Source: CAIQPV01 sp963719855
Lineage (GTDB): Bacteria > Pseudomonadota > Gammaproteobacteria > Burkholderiales > Gallionellaceae
Reading direction: 5' to 3'
Assembly (NCBI GenBank): GCA_963719855.1
Contig: CAVRDK010000001.1
Location: 496,001-560,000 of the forward strand
DNA length: 64,000 nucleotides
Positions 62,076 to 64,000 of this stretch are shown piece by piece (positions within the stretch are counted from its first letter, which is position 1; each line of letters begins with the position of its first letter). The notes beneath the pieces are model-generated. The model saw only the letters and a program-made list of their open reading frames with translations. It did not search any database and was not told where the DNA came from. The position numbers and the translations under genes were made by a program.

Positions 62076-63261
62076 GGCTACGCTGAACAAGCCCCGCATT
62101 TTCAAGATTCAAATTGCGAAATATGCGTGATCGTGCAAAAAGACGAGTTCAGCCCGTATTGTTTTACCCTTTCGGGCTACTCCTCGGGCTTTTCGCCCGC
62201 CATTCGCCCACTATGGGCGGACTTGTGCCATCAATCGATTTCGAGACAAGTAAATATTCGCCAATGCCAGCGCAGTAAATGCGCGGCCGGAATTCTTGGC
62301 TAAACCACGGTAGCGCACTTTCGTAAAACCCCACAGCCGTTTGACCACGGCAAAGACGTGTTCGACACGGGCTCTTATCTTTGACTTATTGCGGTTCTTG
62401 CCGCGCTTGACCTCATCGACTTCACCACCCGGCTTACGGGTGCGACAGTTGGTGAAGTCGCGGGCTTGGGGGGATTTACTGTGAATCAAATCCTTTTGGC
62501 TGGCATAGGCGCTATCGCCATAAACACGCTGCTCTTGGCCATGCAGTAAATCAGGCAGAGGATGTTTGTCATGCACGTTGGCCGGGGTGACGACGGCGCT
62601 GTGCGCCAGGCCGCTTTGACTATCCACGCCAATGTGCAGCTTCATGCCAAAGTACCACTGCTGTCCCTTGCGAGTCTGGTGCATCTCAGGATCACGTTTC
62701 TTATCGGCGTTCTTGGTTGAGCTGGGTGCCGCGATAATGGTGGCATCGACAATCGTGCCGGTCTTGAGTGTCATGCCGCTGCCTTGGAGTACGCGCCCGA
62801 CTTCGGCAAACAGTTGCTCATTGAGATTGTGTTTCTCCAGAAGGCGACGAAACTTTAGCAGCGTGGTGGCGTCCGGTACGGCTTCGCATCCCAAGTCGAT
62901 GCCAGCGAAATGGCGCAAGCTGGCGATGTCGTAGAGTGCTTCTTCACAGGCAAAGTCGGCCAAATTAAACCAGTGCTGAATGAAGTGGATGCGCAACATG
63001 CGTTCGAGCCAATCGGTGGACGGCCATTGCCTCGCTTCGGGTAGTGCGGTTCGATCACGGCACATAGATCGACCCATGGCACGATGCGATTCATCGTGTT
63101 CAGAAATTCGTCGCGCCGTGTCGGTCTGCGGTGTTGTTCAAATCCTGTTTCGTGTTTCGCTGCCATCGCCAGAGTATTTTGTTTCATTGCCATCTACCAT
63201 GTTTGTCTACTACGGCTATAACGCACGACCTATGGAATCGGTGGACTTAATCAGCGTAGCC
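62076..63261 (-). mobile_element. IS5-family element inserted in IS3 copy D
   Basis: 1186 bp with inverted ends GGCTACGCTGAACAAGCCCC and the complement of GGACTTAATCAGCGTAGCC, and a 4-bp duplication TTAG at 62072-62075 and 63262-63265. It carries one transposase gene on the minus strand, frameshifted. Confidence 0.95.
62211..63193 (-). pseudogene. IS5-family transposase with a one-base deletion
   Basis: The N-terminal part (MKQNTLAMAAKHETGFEQHR to YPKRGNGRPPIG) is in one frame from 63193. The rest (LERMLRIHFIQHWFNLADFA, then GTIVDATIIAAPSS, DSAYASQKDL and RARVEHVFAVVKRLWGF) is in another and ends at 62211. Adding one G near 63009 on the plus strand joins them as RPPIGLERMLRIHF. The DDE motif residues are all present. 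Probably inactive unless the shift is an artefact. Confidence 0.85.
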
Positions 63262-63509
63262 TTAGAGGCAGTGCGATTGGTACAGGGCGGCCAAGCCTGC
63301 GCGGTGACCGCCAAAGTGCTGGGCATACCGAAGCAGACGCTTGAGAACTGGGTTCGTCAGGCAGCGAAAGGCAAGCTGACCGGTGCGGGCAGCAAGCCGG
63401 TGAGCGCAGAACAGATGGAGCTGGCGCGTTTGAGAGCCGAGCTTGCGCGGGTCAAGATGGAGCGCGATATATTAAAAAAAGCGACGGCGTACTTTGCGCG
63501 GGAGTCAGC

Positions 63510-64000
63510 GTGAGGTATGCCTGGATTGAGCGGCATAAAAAGCTCTGGCCGATCACGCTGCAATGTGCAGTGCTGAACGTCAGTGCCAGCGGCTACTTTG
63601 AACGTCAGCGGCGCAAAGATTCTGGTCGGACAGAGACGCCAGGCAAGCGCATCAATGATGAAGCCCTGTTGGTTCACATCAAAGCAGCGCATGCCGCCAG
63701 CAAAGGTGAATATGGCTGGCCGCGAGTCTGGCGAGAACTTCATGCCAATGGAGTGCGCGTTTGGAAAGAACGGGTTCGGCGGCTCATGAAGGAGCACGGC
63801 ATCAAAGCGCGCGGGAAGCGTAAATTCGTCGTGACCACCGACAGTAAACATAACCTGCCGATTGCGCCGAACTTGCTCAACCGCAACTTCCAACCGGATG
63901 CGCCTGACTGCGTGTGGACGAGCGACATCACTTATATCCAGACCGATGCAGGCTGGTTATATCTGGCTGTGGTTCTTGATCTGTACAGCCGTCAGGTTGT
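63510..64000 (+). CDS. IS3-family transposase OrfB, copy D, truncated by the window end
   Basis: Begins GTG 63510 (RYAWIERHKKLWPITLQ) and runs open to the end of the window, covering the first 163 codons, including the first catalytic Asp (WTSDITYI). It is identical to copy B over this length. Confidence 0.95.
   Translation, partial: MRYAWIERHKKLWPITLQCAVLNVSASGYFERQRRKDSGRTETPGKRINDEALLVHIKAAHAASKGEYGWPRVWRELHANGVRVWKERVRRLMKEHGIKARGKRKFVVTTDSKHNLPIAPNLLNRNFQPDAPDCVWTSDITYIQTDAGWLYLAVVLDLYSRQV

Larger units (their letters stand above)
62024..63513 (+). pseudogene. IS3 orfA interrupted by IS5
   Basis: The first 17 codons lie at 62024-62075 (MTTGKGKRAAYTLEYKL). The remainder resumes at 63262 (LEAVRLVQGGQACAVTAKVL) and ends at 63513. 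The duplication TTAG marks the insertion. A frame entering from the IS5 right end (from about 62980) could give a fusion carrying most of the OrfA helix-turn-helix. Confidence 0.93.
61959..64000 (+). mobile_element. IS3-family element, copy D, interrupted by IS5 and by the window end
   Basis: The left inverted repeat TGACCTTGCCCTGT starts at 61959. The IS5 element occupies 62076-63261 and splits orfA. The remainder continues to the window end inside orfB. The last 324 bases are identical to the first 324 of the window. Confidence 0.95.

Noticed and set aside
1..64000. CRISPR arrays, rRNA and tRNA genes
   Set aside because: I looked for regularly spaced direct repeats and for tRNA T-loop patterns; the only regular repeats are the transposon end sites.

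Overview
The window looks like chromosomal DNA of a betaproteobacterium; I would guess Nitrosomonadales/Gallionellaceae, but that is inferred from gene content (RNase E next to RluC, SelD, a UPF0502 protein, a B12-dependent ribonucleotide reductase, Kup, KdpDE, PilZ proteins under c-di-GMP riboswitches) and not from a marker gene. No rRNA, tRNA or CRISPR array was recognised.

Layout. 1-6171: tail of an IS3 element, the potassium sensor pair kdpD-kdpE, small genes, a PilZ gene and a c-di-GMP-I riboswitch cut by an insertion sequence. 6172-20037: a heavily invaded stretch. One IS21-family copy is split by IS66, which is itself split by a second IS21-type element. Then come small accessory genes, an intact IS3 element and a second, direct copy of the first IS21. 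20038-32040: mostly housekeeping: a beheaded response regulator-TPR gene, rne, a pseudouridine synthase, selD, a UPF0502 gene, UDP-glucose dehydrogenase and class II ribonucleotide reductase.

32046-45497 is the most interesting block. It is bracketed by inverted terminal arrays that look like Tn7-type transposon ends: both tips read TGTGGGT and each carries four copies of a site close to CCATAAGTCGCTAGTT. The outer tip lies 5 bp after the ribonucleotide reductase stop codon. No transposition genes were found inside. The cargo includes an XRE repressor plus ImmA/IrrE-type peptidase pair resembling the CapH-CapP regulators of CBASS, divergent from what looks like the beheaded start of a CBASS cyclase. 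It also holds an AT-rich protein with class III nucleotidyl cyclase motifs, a HEVAH putative metallopeptidase, and an operon encoding an SGNH hydrolase, a secreted DNase II-like nuclease and a Tle1-like (DUF2235) hydrolase.

45498-64000: remnants of a two-component system, a third IS21 element holding a second IS66, and a truncated CZB protein. These are followed by an FNR box with a possible small RNA, a ferredoxin-reductase gene broken in two places beside an adenylate cyclase, HU, and a second PilZ gene under an intact c-di-GMP riboswitch. The window closes with kup, a GDCCVxC protein, thioredoxin 2 and another IS3 copy carrying an IS5 element.

Many genes are broken. A recurring lesion is one extra A in a short A tract after G. 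Five cases are AGAAC becoming AGAAAC: rne, the ferredoxin gene twice, and one IS3 copy twice. This may be a real mutational bias or an assembly artefact, and it matters for reading every pseudogene call here.
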